Positions 17,568 to 26,180 of a stretch of 56,024 nucleotides of DNA are shown here, in pieces. The notes under the pieces were generated by a model. The model saw only the letters and a program-made list of their open reading frames with translations, was not told the origin of the DNA and made no database searches. The stretch's first letter is position 1. Each line of letters starts with the position of its first letter. The position numbers and the translations under genes are program-made. Source of the stretch: Chitinophagaceae bacterium UBA4857 (GTDB lineage Bacteria; Bacteroidota; Bacteroidia; Chitinophagales; Chitinophagaceae); contig DHEF01000026.1 in assembly GCA_002399735.1 (NCBI GenBank), positions 1 through 56,024 of the forward strand. The letters run 5' to 3'.

Positions 17568-17702
17568 TTGTTACCGGCTGCATTACTACTAGCACCGTCT
17601 GTTGCGATCCGATAGGATCGGGATTTAATTTATTTCCAGTGGAAATGAATTAAAGACTCACTCTTCATCGTTCTGTTCGTTACTCAGCATTGCGCAAGTA
17701 GC
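17568..17702 (-). repeat. dispersed GTGCGACGCAA repeat interrupted by a hairpin element
   Basis: The outer parts match the family: TTGTTACCGGCTGCATTACT and ACCGTCTGTTGCG on the left, CACTCTTCATCGTTCTGTTC on the right. Between TTGCG and CACTCTT, where other copies have only TCG, about 50 extra bases are found. They contain CGATCC GATA GGATCG (17605-17620) and a 14-bp hairpin TTTAATTTATTTCC AGT GGAAATGAATTAAA (17624-17654). Confidence 0.75.
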
Positions 17703-17784
17703 AAAAATAGATTGTAAAAGTCATAAATAGGCCATTCATCCTGTGCTTTCATGACATTATATTTCAGCCGCCATTTTACGGCCG

Positions 17785-17792
17785 CAAAAATA
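17785..17792 (-). promoter_or_regulatory. candidate -7 box for purA
   Basis: TATTTTTG followed by CGGCCG on the minus strand, a full match to TAnnTTTG. It is some 280 bases before the purA ATG, so the leader would contain the interrupted repeat. No -33 TTG is evident. Confidence 0.35.
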
Positions 17793-17803
17793 GCGTAACA
17801 ATA

Positions 17804-17832
17804 AAAAGCTACATAATAAATATGTAGCTTTT
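17804..17832. terminator. intrinsic terminator, probably for the Cna-B/CarboxypepD protein gene
   Basis: Perfect 12-bp stem AAAAGCTACATA / TATGTAGCTTTT with a 5-base loop, flanked by A-run and T-run, so it can work in both directions. It lies about 115 bases after the stop codon of the leftward gene ending at 17947. Confidence 0.75.
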
Positions 17833-17946
17833 ATTCATTTAATTATGCCCAAACTGTCAATAATTATTAACGTATAAGGATAACTGAGTCTTTTTTAGTA
17901 AGTTTTGCCTGCAAGGACTTAATTTGTGAACTGTAGATAATTATCG

Positions 17947-18360
17947 TTATATCTCAGAAAAATGTAGGGGCGACGGCATCATATCCAAATGACTAATCTC
18001 TGCTAAATCAATATTCAACTTAACGGTATCCTCGTCCTTGATAATGATTTTATCTTTGGTAAGGCGTTTAAAACCCGTTTTTTCAAATACCAATTTGTAG
18101 GTGCCCGGCTTTAAACCGTCAAAAGAATAGTTACCCGCTTCATCTGTTTGTACCGATATTTCTTTCTTATTATCAGCATGCAGATAAGCCGTTACCGAAA
18201 CGGCTTTTAAAGGACGTTTACTGGTAGCATGTGAAACAATACCGTTTACAAAATCCTTCTTCTTTTTACTCACCGGATCGGGTTTAGGACCACAGTTGCG
18301 GGCATGCAATGCCACACAAGCAAAACAAAATGTAAACAGTAATAATAACCTTACTTTCAT
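17947..18360 (-). CDS. secreted carboxypeptidase-regulatory-like domain protein
   Basis: A 137-residue exported protein: signal peptide (MKVRLLLLFTFCFACVALHA) and one beta-sandwich of the carboxypeptidase-regulatory/Cna-B type, from VNGIVSHATSKRPLKAVSV to the end, with the family landmarks TDEAGNYSFDGLKPGTYKL. In this phylum this domain is usually the N-terminal part of TonB receptors, as in the gene at 2619; here it stands alone. Perhaps a periplasmic binding or structural protein; no partner is visible nearby. Confidence 0.75.
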   Translation of the reverse strand: MKVRLLLLFTFCFACVALHARNCGPKPDPVSKKKKDFVNGIVSHATSKRPLKAVSVTAYLHADNKKEISVQTDEAGNYSFDGLKPGTYKLVFEKTGFKRLTKDKIIIKDEDTVKLNIDLAEISHLDMMPSPLHFSEI

Positions 18361-18517
18361 ACAAACGGCTTATGAGGTGAATAAAAAATTAAAACCCGGG
18401 ATTAAAAAACAGCCAGAAACAAACAGTAAGCAGCTTGGCTAATTAGTTAAAAGACTATATCTTTTCTCATATACAGCTCAACACAGTTTCTAATACAGTT
18501 CCTGAATGATTGTAAAA

Positions 18518-19471
18518 TTAAAGCAATTTTAGCGGATTTTCCAAAACCGATTTAAACTCCGTCCAAATCTCCTCAACCACCTCAGCAGCCGGTTTTATGG
18601 TTTCTATTAAACTACTCACCTGCCCTATTTCCAGCTCCCCCTCCTGCATATCACCTTCAAACATACCCTTTTTAGCCCTGCCCCTACCGAGTAATTGTAA
18701 TAATGTTTCGTTGGACGCTCCTTCAAGCTCGGCCTGCCAAACCTGTTTAAAAAATTCGTTTTTTAGTAACCGTACCGGAGTCAGTTTCTTTAAAGACAAT
18801 TGCGTATCACCTTCTTTTGCAGCGATAACGGCATCTTTAAACTGTTGATGCGAAGAAGCTTCCGGCGTAGCAACAAACCGGCTTCCCACTTGTACACCTG
18901 CTGCACCCAATATCATTGCCGCCAGCATTTGTTTACCGGTTGCAATACCGCCTGCCGCAATAACAGGTATAGTAACTGTTTGTGCTACAGCAGGTATTAA
19001 CACCATGGTTGTCGTTTCCTCACGGCCATTGTGTCCACCGGCTTCAAAACCTTCGGCAACAACGGCATCGCAACCGGCTTGTTGGGCTTTTAAGGCAAAC
19101 TTGCTGCTGCTTACTACGTGTACAACGGTTATACCATGTTGTTTTAAATATTGTGTCCAGGTGGCCGGGTTACCCGCCGATGTAAATACAATCTTCACTC
19201 CTTCATCTATAATGGTTTGAATATGTTTATCAATATCAGGATATAACAAAGGCAGGTTTACGCCAAAAGGTTTATTGGTGGCGGCTTTGCATTTTTGTAC
19301 ATGTTCTTTTAATACATCAGGATACATAGAGCCTGCACCCAAAATACCTAATCCACCGGCATTACTAACTGCACTGGCCAGACGCCAACCGCTGGCCCAT
19401 ATCATACCAGCTTGTATAATGGGATACTGAATATTAAAAAGTTGTGTTATGCTATTTGTAAATTGTTGCAT
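18518..19471 (-). CDS. FMN-dependent nitronate monooxygenase / FabK-like oxidoreductase
   Basis: A 317-residue TIM-barrel flavoenzyme of the 2-nitropropane dioxygenase/enoyl-ACP reductase II family. Motifs: N-terminal YPIIQAGMIWAS, SNAGGLGILGAG, VAEGFEAGGHNGRE (substrate and FMN site with the conserved His), IAAGGIATGKQM and GVQVGSRFVATPEAS. The start is set at the ATG at 19471 giving MQQFTNSITQLF; an upstream ATG would add 15 residues encoded by a low-complexity A-rich repeat. Whether it detoxifies nitronates or reduces enoyl-ACP cannot be decided without neighbours of fatty-acid synthesis, none of which are here. Confidence 0.85.
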   Translation of the reverse strand: MQQFTNSITQLFNIQYPIIQAGMIWASGWRLASAVSNAGGLGILGAGSMYPDVLKEHVQKCKAATNKPFGVNLPLLYPDIDKHIQTIIDEGVKIVFTSAGNPATWTQYLKQHGITVVHVVSSSKFALKAQQAGCDAVVAEGFEAGGHNGREETTTMVLIPAVAQTVTIPVIAAGGIATGKQMLAAMILGAAGVQVGSRFVATPEASSHQQFKDAVIAAKEGDTQLSLKKLTPVRLLKNEFFKQVWQAELEGASNETLLQLLGRGRAKKGMFEGDMQEGELEIGQVSSLIETIKPAAEVVEEIWTEFKSVLENPLKLL

Positions 19472-19569
19472 AGGGCAAATTAAAAAGTAAAAATTAAAAA
19501 GTAAAAACATTTTCAATTTGAAATCTCTTATCTAAATACTATATACTGATAATTATCTAAATAAAATTA

Positions 19570-19739
19570 GGGGCTGTCATCAGCAGGAGAATGTAAGATT
19601 TAGGATTTCTGCTTTAATCTAAGATCTCAGTTTTTTTGATCTAAGATATAATGGTTCACGCTTGGTATATTTACTAACAGTCTTTCGGTCTAACCGACTT
19701 TCGGACTTTCTTCTGCTGATTAGCGGACGGAACAGCCCC
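19570..19739. repeat. 170-bp element with inverted ends GGGGCTGT..ACAGCCCC
   Basis: Left end GGGGCTGTCATCAGCAG (19570-19586); right end CTGCTGAT (19713-19720) and ACAGCCCC (19732-19739) are its inverted counterpart, with a short insertion between the two blocks. The interior contains repeated ATCTAAGAT and GTCTTTCGGTC / CCGACTTTCGGAC words and no open frame. Could be a small non-autonomous element or a chance pairing of two spacer repeats. Confidence 0.45.
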
Positions 19740-19838
19740 GATTGAAATACGGGGTACTGCACAATGGCCAATAGAATTGGTGCAGCACAAGTGTGCGACG
19801 CAACAGACGATGATTAGCATTACTGCTGCTGACTAACA
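19736..19838 (+). repeat. dispersed GTGCGACGCAA repeat
   Basis: Begins CCCCGATTGAAATACGGGG (CCCCG/CGGGG hairpin), then TACTGCACAATGGCC, AATAGAATTGGTGCAGCACA, AGTGTGCGACGCAACAGACG, ATGATTAGCATTACTGCTGC and TGACTAAC. One of the most complete copies; core at 19789-19803. Confidence 0.8.
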
Positions 19839-19937
19839 AAAAGTAGTATAGAGTATTTGCTATGTAGTATTTAGAAAAGACGCCTGATTTGTTACGACAA
19901 CTTTCAACATTTAAACATTGAACTTCCGGAACTTTAA

Positions 19938-20927
19938 TTATCCTAAATCTATACTGGTATTGTCACCAATATTCAATGTGCGGGATTCGCCACGTAAAGA
20001 GGTGTCGCTACCAATAATCGATTGCTCCAACACAATATCATACAGGTTGGAATAGTTGCCTACAATAGAGTGTTTAATAATGGAATAATCAAGTTGGGTA
20101 TTATCGCCAATGGTAACGTTAGGGCCAATGATGGAGTTTTTAATTACACAACCTTCACCAATGCTTACCGGTTTTATAATTACTGTATTTTCAAACTGAT
20201 AATCCAGTTTATGGGCTCCAAATTTTTTAAGCAAAGTAGCGTTCGATTCCAGCATAGTTTCTTTACGACCGCAATCAAACCAGGTATCTACTTTAAACGC
20301 TTCAAATGTAACACCGGCACGTATCATACAATCCAATGCATCGGTAAGGCTGTACTCGCCATGGCTGCGTAAACCCTGCAGAATATTGTTCTCAATGCAG
20401 ATAAACATCTGGCCGCTTTCTTTTATTTTATATAAACCTACCAGCGCCATGTTCGATTTTGGAATATTGGGTTTTTCCACTACATGCTCAATCAAACCGT
20501 TATCATCTACTTCGGCTACACCAAACTCTCTGGGATCATCTACCTTGCGTAATCCAATGGCCGAATGCGGACTATTAATAAAAGCATGCACATCGTATTC
20601 GCAAATAGTATCGCCAAGTACTACAATAATTTCATCGTTATCAACAATGTTTTTAGCCATTTGTATAGCGTGGCCCACACCCTGCCTGTCTGGCTGATGT
20701 ACATAATGCGCTTTAATATCGGGATATTTTGCCTGTACGTAGTCAAAAATTTTATCGCCTAAATAACCAACAATAAATACAAACTCGTTAATGCCACCTT
20801 CACGTAACTGATCTATAATAATGCTAAGCACCGTTTTGCCGGCCAGTGGCATTAACGCTTTAGGTTGTGTATAACTATGCGGACGCAGTTTTGTGCCTGC
20901 TCCGGCTACCGGAATAATTGCCTTCAT
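19938..20927 (-). CDS. sugar-phosphate nucleotidyltransferase with hexapeptide C-terminus
   Basis: Transfers a nucleoside monophosphate to a sugar 1-phosphate, making NDP-sugars for surface polysaccharides or lipopolysaccharide. The N-terminal Rossmann-like domain has the signature IPVAGAGTKLRPHSYTQPKA (GxGTxLRP..PK), ALMPLAGK, and VLGDTICEYDV with the metal-binding Asp. The C-terminal part (about 245-329) is a left-handed beta-helix: repeats such as SIGEGCVIKNSIIGPNVTIG. At 329 residues it resembles glucose-1-phosphate thymidylyltransferase or mannose-1-phosphate guanylyltransferase-like proteins; the sugar is not determinable. No other polysaccharide genes are adjacent. Confidence 0.88.
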   Translation of the reverse strand: MKAIIPVAGAGTKLRPHSYTQPKALMPLAGKTVLSIIIDQLREGGINEFVFIVGYLGDKIFDYVQAKYPDIKAHYVHQPDRQGVGHAIQMAKNIVDNDEIIVVLGDTICEYDVHAFINSPHSAIGLRKVDDPREFGVAEVDDNGLIEHVVEKPNIPKSNMALVGLYKIKESGQMFICIENNILQGLRSHGEYSLTDALDCMIRAGVTFEAFKVDTWFDCGRKETMLESNATLLKKFGAHKLDYQFENTVIIKPVSIGEGCVIKNSIIGPNVTIGDNTQLDYSIIKHSIVGNYSNLYDIVLEQSIIGSDTSLRGESRTLNIGDNTSIDLG

Positions 20928-21027
20928 TAACCTGTGTTGTTTTTAAAACGGCCCGTGAAAGTAAGTAATTTACAACAAATACAATTGTACAATGCAAAAT
21001 TATGATAAACCGGGGGATTGAGGATTT

Positions 21028-21183
21028 CTGATTTAATGATGCATGATGTCTGATTTTCGATTTCTGATTTGGTGAATGGTTGATAATATAGAAGTCTCCG
21101 GCTTTTGGCATTTAGCTTTCAGCTTTACCCTTTAAACTATCCCCTCAAATTATCTCATTATCTAATTATCTCATTATCCAATA
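21028..21183. repeat. near-tandem spacer words upstream of glyA
   Basis: GATTTCTGATTT-type words at 21028-21077 and ATTATCTCATTATCTA-type words at 21148-21183, each with about a 10-base period. They are typical low-complexity spacer DNA; similar runs occur near 9765 and 55757. Confidence 0.45.
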
Positions 21184-21189
21184 ATCTAC

Positions 21190-21197
21190 TACTTTTG
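21190..21197 (+). promoter_or_regulatory. candidate -7 box directly before glyA
   Basis: TACTTTTG matches TAnnTTTG and ends 4 bases before the glyA ATG. If used, the mRNA would be leaderless or nearly so. No -33 TTG at the expected distance. Confidence 0.35.
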
Positions 21198-21201
21198 CCA
21201 C

Positions 21202-22479
21202 ATGCAAAAAGACAACCTGGTTTTTGACCTAATACAACAAGAATTACTACGCCAACGCAATGGCATTGAGTTAATAGCATCAGAAAATTTCACCTCGCTG
21301 CAGGTAATGCAGGCTATGGGTACAGTTGCTACCAATAAATACGCTGAGGGTTATCCTGGCAAACGTTATTATGGTGGTTGCGAAATAGTTGATGAAATTG
21401 AAACACTGGCCATTGAACGTTTAAAAAAAATATTCAATGCAAGCTGGGCCAATGTACAACCACATAGTGGTGCACAGGCTAATGCAGCGGTATTTTTAGC
21501 TTGTGTTAAACCGGGTGAAAAAATATTAGGTTTAGACTTGAGCATGGGTGGCCACCTCACACATGGCAGCCCCGCTAACTTTAGCGGTAAAAATCATGAG
21601 GCATTATTTTATGGTGTAAAAAAAGATACAGGCCTGGTTGACTACGAACAACTGGAAGAAATTGCTTTAAAGGAAAAGCCAAAAATGATTATCTGTGGTG
21701 CGTCTGCCTACAGTCGTGATTGGGATTACAAACGCATACGTGAAGTAGCCGATAAAATTGGTGCCATTGTGTTTGCCGACATTGCCCACCCTGCCGGTTT
21801 AATTGCCAAAGGTTTATTAAACGATCCGTTTGATCATTGCCATATAGTAAGCTCTACCACGCATAAAACATTACGTGGCCCAAGAGGTGGTATTATTATG
21901 GTACGACACGATTTTGAAAATCCATGGGGCATTAAAGACCCTAAAGGCAATACCCGTACTATTACTCAATTATTAGACTTAGCGGTTTTTCCCGGTACAC
22001 AAGGCGGACCGTTAGAGCATGTTATTGCTGCTAAAGCAGTTGCTTTTGGCGAAATATTAAGCGACGATTTTGCCACTTATGGCAAACAGGTTATTGCCAA
22101 CGCACAGGCAATGGCCAAAGCATTTGTTGCAAAAGGTTACAACTTAATAAGCGATGGTACTGATAACCATTTAATGTTAATTGACCTGCGTAATAAAAAC
22201 CTTACCGGAAAAAAAGCACAGGAAACATTAGATAAAGCACATATTACCCTTAACAAAAATGCCGTTCCTTTTGACGATAAATCGCCATTTGTAACTTCGG
22301 GCATACGTGTAGGTGTTCCTGCTGTTACTACACGTGGTTTAAAAGAAGCTGATGTAACAAAGGTTGTAGAATATATTGACAGGGTATTAATGAATATTGA
22401 TAATGAGCAGGAAGTAGCTGCTGTTAAAACTGAAGTGCATAATTTTATGCAAGGTTTTCCTTTATACCCCGAACTGTAA
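21202..22479 (+). CDS. glyA: serine hydroxymethyltransferase
   Basis: PLP enzyme interconverting serine plus tetrahydrofolate and glycine plus 5,10-methylene-tetrahydrofolate, the main source of one-carbon units. Length 425 residues. Motifs: IELIASENFTS (20-32), YAEGYPGKRYYGGCE (47-61), NVQPHSGAQAN, ADIAHPAGLIA, and the PLP lysine K222 in VSSTTHKTLRGPRGG. The residues TRGL near the C-terminus are the usual substrate contact. The one-carbon pathway links it functionally to the PabB-like folate enzyme at 14.2 kb and to PurA, but they are separate transcription units. Confidence 0.97.
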   Translation: MQKDNLVFDLIQQELLRQRNGIELIASENFTSLQVMQAMGTVATNKYAEGYPGKRYYGGCEIVDEIETLAIERLKKIFNASWANVQPHSGAQANAAVFLACVKPGEKILGLDLSMGGHLTHGSPANFSGKNHEALFYGVKKDTGLVDYEQLEEIALKEKPKMIICGASAYSRDWDYKRIREVADKIGAIVFADIAHPAGLIAKGLLNDPFDHCHIVSSTTHKTLRGPRGGIIMVRHDFENPWGIKDPKGNTRTITQLLDLAVFPGTQGGPLEHVIAAKAVAFGEILSDDFATYGKQVIANAQAMAKAFVAKGYNLISDGTDNHLMLIDLRNKNLTGKKAQETLDKAHITLNKNAVPFDDKSPFVTSGIRVGVPAVTTRGLKEADVTKVVEYIDRVLMNIDNEQEVAAVKTEVHNFMQGFPLYPEL

Positions 22480-22516
22480 TTTATAACCGGTTTATTAAAA
22501 AACTTAAACTAATAAT

Positions 22517-22939
22517 ATGATACAACGCCAGCAAAGTTTATGGTTACTATTAACGGTAATATGCGGAGTGCTTAGTTTTAATTTTCCGTTTTATACCGGC
22601 ATGCGTATGAACACTGCGAGTAATATGTTAGAAATGTCGATACTGGATGGTGCATCAAATTTCTTTTACATTTTACTAACCGGTGCTAATATTATATTAG
22701 CTCTGGTTACTATTTTTTTGTATAAAGATCGTAAACTGCAATTAAAATTAGCGCTTGTAGGTATACTTACTTCATTGGCACTGTTTATTATGTATGTAAC
22801 GGGTATGCTTAAGTTTGAAACCGGCAACCTGGCATTAACCTCTCTTTTAGCATTGGGTATCATAGCAGGTTTTGTAATGGCGGCCAGAGGTATAAGAAAG
22901 GATCAACAGTTAATAAAAAGTATTGATAAGTTGCGTTAA
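22517..22939 (+). CDS. DUF4293 family membrane protein
   Basis: A 140-residue integral membrane protein with four hydrophobic segments (about 7-27, 48-68, 74-96 and 105-123), N-terminus MIQRQQSLWLLLT typical of the Bacteroidota DUF4293 family. It ends in a short basic cytoplasmic tail (RKDQQLIKSIDKLR). Function unknown. It begins 37 bases after glyA, so it is probably in the same transcript, ending at the terminator at 22959. Confidence 0.8.
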   Translation: MIQRQQSLWLLLTVICGVLSFNFPFYTGMRMNTASNMLEMSILDGASNFFYILLTGANIILALVTIFLYKDRKLQLKLALVGILTSLALFIMYVTGMLKFETGNLALTSLLALGIIAGFVMAARGIRKDQQLIKSIDKLR

Positions 22940-22958
22940 GCCAACTTTACCCAATAAT

Positions 22959-22990
22959 AAAAGCCCGTCAATAAAAATTGACGGGCTTTT
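22959..22990. terminator. bidirectional intrinsic terminator
   Basis: Perfect 14-bp stem AAAAGCCCGTCAAT / ATTGACGGGCTTTT with an AAAA loop, placed between the convergent DUF4293 and coiled-coil genes, serving both. Confidence 0.9.
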
Positions 22991-23017
22991 CTGTAAGACG
23001 AAATATTCAAACACTAA

Positions 23018-23857
23018 TTAAAGCTCAACACCATCTTGTTTTTCTTTGGTAATATTAAATGATTTTTCGGTTTTCTTAATTTTTAATTCGGGATGTTTTT
23101 TCAAAACAGCTTCATGTTTTTTGTAAACTTCCGCTGAAGCTTTTTCACCATTAATATATAAGGCACCATCTTTATGCTCAACAGTATAATTCTTTTTACT
23201 ATCTAACCAACCATCTTTTTCTAGTCCATCCACTAAGGATTTATACTCCTTTACGTCTACCCTTGCTTTTTCTATTTCAACTTTGGCTTTGGCTAAATCC
23301 TTATCCATGTTTTTCATGGCTTTTTCCATCTCCGGTTTTATTTTCTCCATTTCTACCTGAGCTTTTTTAATTTCCTGCTCAATAGTTTTTTTGTCAATCT
23401 TTTTAATTTCGGCTAAGGCATTTTCCATATCTACCTTAGCGGTAGCCATGGCTTTTTCTATTTCGGGTTTTATTTTTTCAAAATTAACAGCGGCCAAACT
23501 ATGTTCTACTTCGGCTTTAATTTTTGCTACGTCAATGCTTTTTAAAGCAAGCTCTGCTTCCTGCATAGCTTTTTGTACATCCATTTTAATTTTCTGTGCA
23601 TCTACCTGGCTTAATGCAGCCTTTATTTGTGCTTTTAATTCCGGACCATTTAACTGCCTTTCTGCTTCATCCAATTGCTGTAAGGTTTCATCAAAATCAA
23701 CCACTTTTTGTTTAGGAATCGTATCTGCTACTTGTTGGTCGCCCTGGTATGTAAAATTGGTTTGTTTATAACCCCATGATGCTAATACGCAAGTGGCTGC
23801 AATACTGAAAGCAGCAATAGATAGTCTTTTAATTTTTGTAGTTGGCATGGTTTGCAT
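23018..23857 (-). CDS. membrane-anchored coiled-coil protein
   Basis: A 279-residue protein with an N-terminal hydrophobic segment (about residues 10-26, LSIAAFSIAATCVLASW) acting as signal or anchor, then a long charged helix (about 45-215) of repeating units such as KIKAEVEHSL, KIKPEIEKAM and KVDMENALAEIKK, in which Lys, Glu and hydrophobic positions recur with a heptad-like or hendecad-like period. The C-terminal 60 residues (YTVEHKDGALYINGEKASAE) look globular and contain an ING/EKAS strand pattern. I do not recognise a family name. Orientation suggests a periplasmic rod. Ends at the shared terminator. Confidence 0.65.
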   Translation of the reverse strand: MQTMPTTKIKRLSIAAFSIAATCVLASWGYKQTNFTYQGDQQVADTIPKQKVVDFDETLQQLDEAERQLNGPELKAQIKAALSQVDAQKIKMDVQKAMQEAELALKSIDVAKIKAEVEHSLAAVNFEKIKPEIEKAMATAKVDMENALAEIKKIDKKTIEQEIKKAQVEMEKIKPEMEKAMKNMDKDLAKAKVEIEKARVDVKEYKSLVDGLEKDGWLDSKKNYTVEHKDGALYINGEKASAEVYKKHEAVLKKHPELKIKKTEKSFNITKEKQDGVEL

Positions 23858-23948
23858 AACTTATATTTTTGGTTTAAAACGAAATACTTCGTACAATATT
23901 ACGACAATATTCGTATTTTATTATTCCAGCCTTGTGTTTTTAAAATAT

Positions 23949-24512
23949 TTAACAATTTTCCGATTTGTTGCTGTATTCAGTCCATTCCTCCCATAACATG
24001 GAATAAACAGCAATATCATATAACCTGTCGCCTACCAACTCAGCCTTACGCATAACACCTTCAAATGTAAAGCCCAATTTTTGGGGAATTGCTTTGCTAC
24101 GCACATTTTCAGTTGCTGCTCTTATTTCAATTCTTTTGAGTTGTAGAACATCAAACCCATAATCAATTACGGTGCGACAACAACGCAACATTATTCCCTT
24201 GCCACCGGCTGTTTCGGCCAACCAATATCCAATAGCGCCATTTTGATTGTGGCGGTTAATATGATGTATCCCTATCCGACCTACCAATACATCATGGTAA
24301 AGAATGACAAAACTCATTTCTGCTTTTTCACTAACAAGCTTTTCACATTGTTGAATGTATCGTTCAAAATCAGAAACCTTTTGCATAGCACCTACCCATG
24401 GTAAAAACCTGCTCAAATATTGTCGGTTATCATTTACCACATCCAGCAAATCAGCGGCATGATGTGGTGCGATTACTTCTAATTTTATATGTTCATCAAT
24501 TGGTAAAATCAT
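23949..24512 (-). CDS. GNAT N-acetyltransferase (RimJ/RimL-like)
   Basis: Acetyl-CoA-dependent acetyltransferase of 187 residues, resembling the RimL group that acetylates N-termini of ribosomal proteins or other amines. Family features: GRIGIHHINRHNQNGAIGYW (strands beta4-5), the acetyl-CoA loop in LAETAGGKGIMLRC (Q/RxxGxG/A region), and the C-terminal ENVRSKAIPQKLGFTFEG. The substrate cannot be assigned. It lies 91 bases upstream of the coiled-coil gene on the same strand. Confidence 0.85.
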   Translation of the reverse strand: MILPIDEHIKLEVIAPHHAADLLDVVNDNRQYLSRFLPWVGAMQKVSDFERYIQQCEKLVSEKAEMSFVILYHDVLVGRIGIHHINRHNQNGAIGYWLAETAGGKGIMLRCCRTVIDYGFDVLQLKRIEIRAATENVRSKAIPQKLGFTFEGVMRKAELVGDRLYDIAVYSMLWEEWTEYSNKSENC

Positions 24513-24608
24513 AGTCGCTTATTTGTAATACGATGAATTGTTTTTAAAGTTACATAACGCAGTTTTTTTTTATCGTTTATTGTTTTAAGTTTTGAAAAGG
24601 TATTATGC

Positions 24609-24754
24609 CTACCAAGTTACGATTGCAGATTAGTATTACTATAGCTGAAGGGCTGCGCTGCTTAGAAGTAAATGGTAGCATAGCGGACATTGCAGGCGGG
24701 CAGCGAACTGCAGTTAACTAATGATATGTTGCTGAGAGCCCCTGCTTAATTAGC
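24609..24754. repeat. possible second dispersed repeat family, copy 1
   Basis: Words AGTTACGATTGC, GCTGAAGGGCTGC, GGACATTGCAGGCGGGCAG, ACTGCAG and TTGCTGAGAGCCCC occur in the same order, slightly altered, at 40879-41031. The terminal AGCCCC block also resembles the ends of the element at 19570-19739. Confidence 0.45.
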
Positions 24755-24815
24755 GAATGAGATAATCAGGTAGTTAGAATTGGGGATTACTAAGACCGAT
24801 AATTAGTAGCATAAA

Positions 24816-24850
24816 AAAACTCCCTTTGCTTTTATAACAAAGGGAGTTTT
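24816..24850. terminator. intrinsic terminator of the ABC transporter operon
   Basis: Perfect 13-bp stem AAAACTCCCTTTG / CAAAGGGAGTTTT with a 9-base loop and T-runs on both strands, 24 bases after the permease stop codon. Confidence 0.88.
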
Positions 24851-24873
24851 TTATATGAAGAATAAATAGATAG

Positions 24874-26145
24874 TTATTTTCTAAAAGCCCATTTGATCAT
24901 TTCTTTCCAGGATGGCTTTTTACCATACATTAAAATACCTGTACGGTAAATTTTTCCGGCGAACCAGGTGGTAAAGGCAAAGCCAATAATTAACATGGCT
25001 ACCGATAAGGCCAACTCCCATATTTGCACGGTACCCGGCACACCAAATGGAATACGGGCCATCATGACTATGGGTGATGTAAACGGAATAATACTTGCCC
25101 ATACTGCCAGCGGACTGGTTGGATCTTTAATAGCAACTGTCATTAACATGATGGCGAAAATTACCAGCATGGTTACCGGGAAACTTAAAGATTGTGCTTC
25201 ACGCATATCCTCGTTAACTGCGCTACCAATAGCGGCATACAACGATGAATAAAAGAAGAAGCCTCCCATAAAATAAAATCCAAAACTACCAATTAGTAAA
25301 GGTAGGTTTAAGGATGTAAACACTTCCTGTACACCACCAACCATAGAATTAATAGTAGAACCCTCGGCCCCACCTGTAGCTTTTGTAGCATTGTAAATAA
25401 TAAATATAAATGCTATCCATAAAATAAACTGTGTAAACGCTACTAAACCAATACCTACAATTTTACCTAACATTAACTGAAAAGGTTTTACCGATGAAAC
25501 CATTACTTCGGCAATACGATTGGTTTTTTCTTCCATTACACCCATCATCACCTGTGAACCATAAATAAGCAGGATAAAGTAAATTAAAAATCCGGAAACC
25601 AGACCAATGGTAGATGCTACGCCCGAGTTAGCTTTTTCATCGTTTACATTTTGTGGCTTGATGGTTAACTGGCTGGAAAGTGCTTTACGTTTTGCTTCAT
25701 CAATACCCAGTTTTTCGTATTTAATTTCGTTTAAAATACTGCCCAGTTTCATTTGTACCTCGGCTGCTGAACCTAATGTGCGGGAGGTATGCAAAGTTAA
25801 TTTGTCTAAACCATTTTCCACCGTGGCTCCGGCAGGTAATACTAAATAACCGTCATACCCTCTATCGGAAAAATTACTAATAACCGCATTGGCACTGTCG
25901 GTTATCAGTTTTAACTGACTGGATGCATCAGCAGCATTTGCTCTTTCCACACGACCCTGATCTAATAGTCCCGATGAATCAATCACCGCAATTTTTAAAA
26001 TACTCTTGCTTTTTTCCCCAATGTAACCCATGCCAAAAATCAAACCCAGGTAAAGCAATGGAAATAGTAAAGTACTAATGATGAAAGTACGTTTTCTTAC
26101 CCTGGTAAGAAACTCTCTTTTTATGATAAGTATTGTTTTATTCAT
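24874..26145 (-). CDS. ABC-2 type permease (NatB-like)
   Basis: Membrane half of an ABC exporter, 423 residues. One N-terminal transmembrane helix (about 18-40), a large extracytoplasmic domain (about 45-180), then five or so helices from about 180 to 410, with the conserved VMEEKTNRIAEVMVSSVKPF segment of ABC-2/NatB permeases. It lies 35 bases downstream of its ATPase gene. NatAB exports sodium in Bacillus; in this phylum such pairs have mostly unknown cargo. Confidence 0.88.
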   Translation of the reverse strand: MNKTILIIKREFLTRVRKRTFIISTLLFPLLYLGLIFGMGYIGEKSKSILKIAVIDSSGLLDQGRVERANAADASSQLKLITDSANAVISNFSDRGYDGYLVLPAGATVENGLDKLTLHTSRTLGSAAEVQMKLGSILNEIKYEKLGIDEAKRKALSSQLTIKPQNVNDEKANSGVASTIGLVSGFLIYFILLIYGSQVMMGVMEEKTNRIAEVMVSSVKPFQLMLGKIVGIGLVAFTQFILWIAFIFIIYNATKATGGAEGSTINSMVGGVQEVFTSLNLPLLIGSFGFYFMGGFFFYSSLYAAIGSAVNEDMREAQSLSFPVTMLVIFAIMLMTVAIKDPTSPLAVWASIIPFTSPIVMMARIPFGVPGTVQIWELALSVAMLIIGFAFTTWFAGKIYRTGILMYGKKPSWKEMIKWAFRK

Positions 26146-26180
26146 TTTTTATAGTTGGTAGGTGTAGTAAAATTGTTGAA

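Larger units (their letters stand above)
17509..17946. other. spacer upstream of purA: interrupted repeat, promoter-like box, terminator
   Basis: From left to right: a minus-strand GTGCGACGCAA repeat interrupted by a palindromic insertion (17568-17702), a TAnnTTTG-type box on the minus strand (17785-17792), and a strong hairpin (17804-17832). No gene is seen. Confidence 0.6.
19472..19937. other. repeat-filled spacer
   Basis: Starts with a two-fold tandem of ATTAAAAAGTAAAA (19479-19505), then an element bounded by inverted ends (19570-19739), then a dispersed GTGCGACGCAA repeat (19736-19838) and a tract with TATGTAGTATTTAG words (to 19880). No gene is seen. Confidence 0.6.
24513..24873. other. 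spacer with a second-family repeat and a terminator
   Basis: Includes an element at 24609-24754 that shares several words with the one at 40879-41031, and the terminator at 24816-24850. No gene is seen. Confidence 0.5.
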
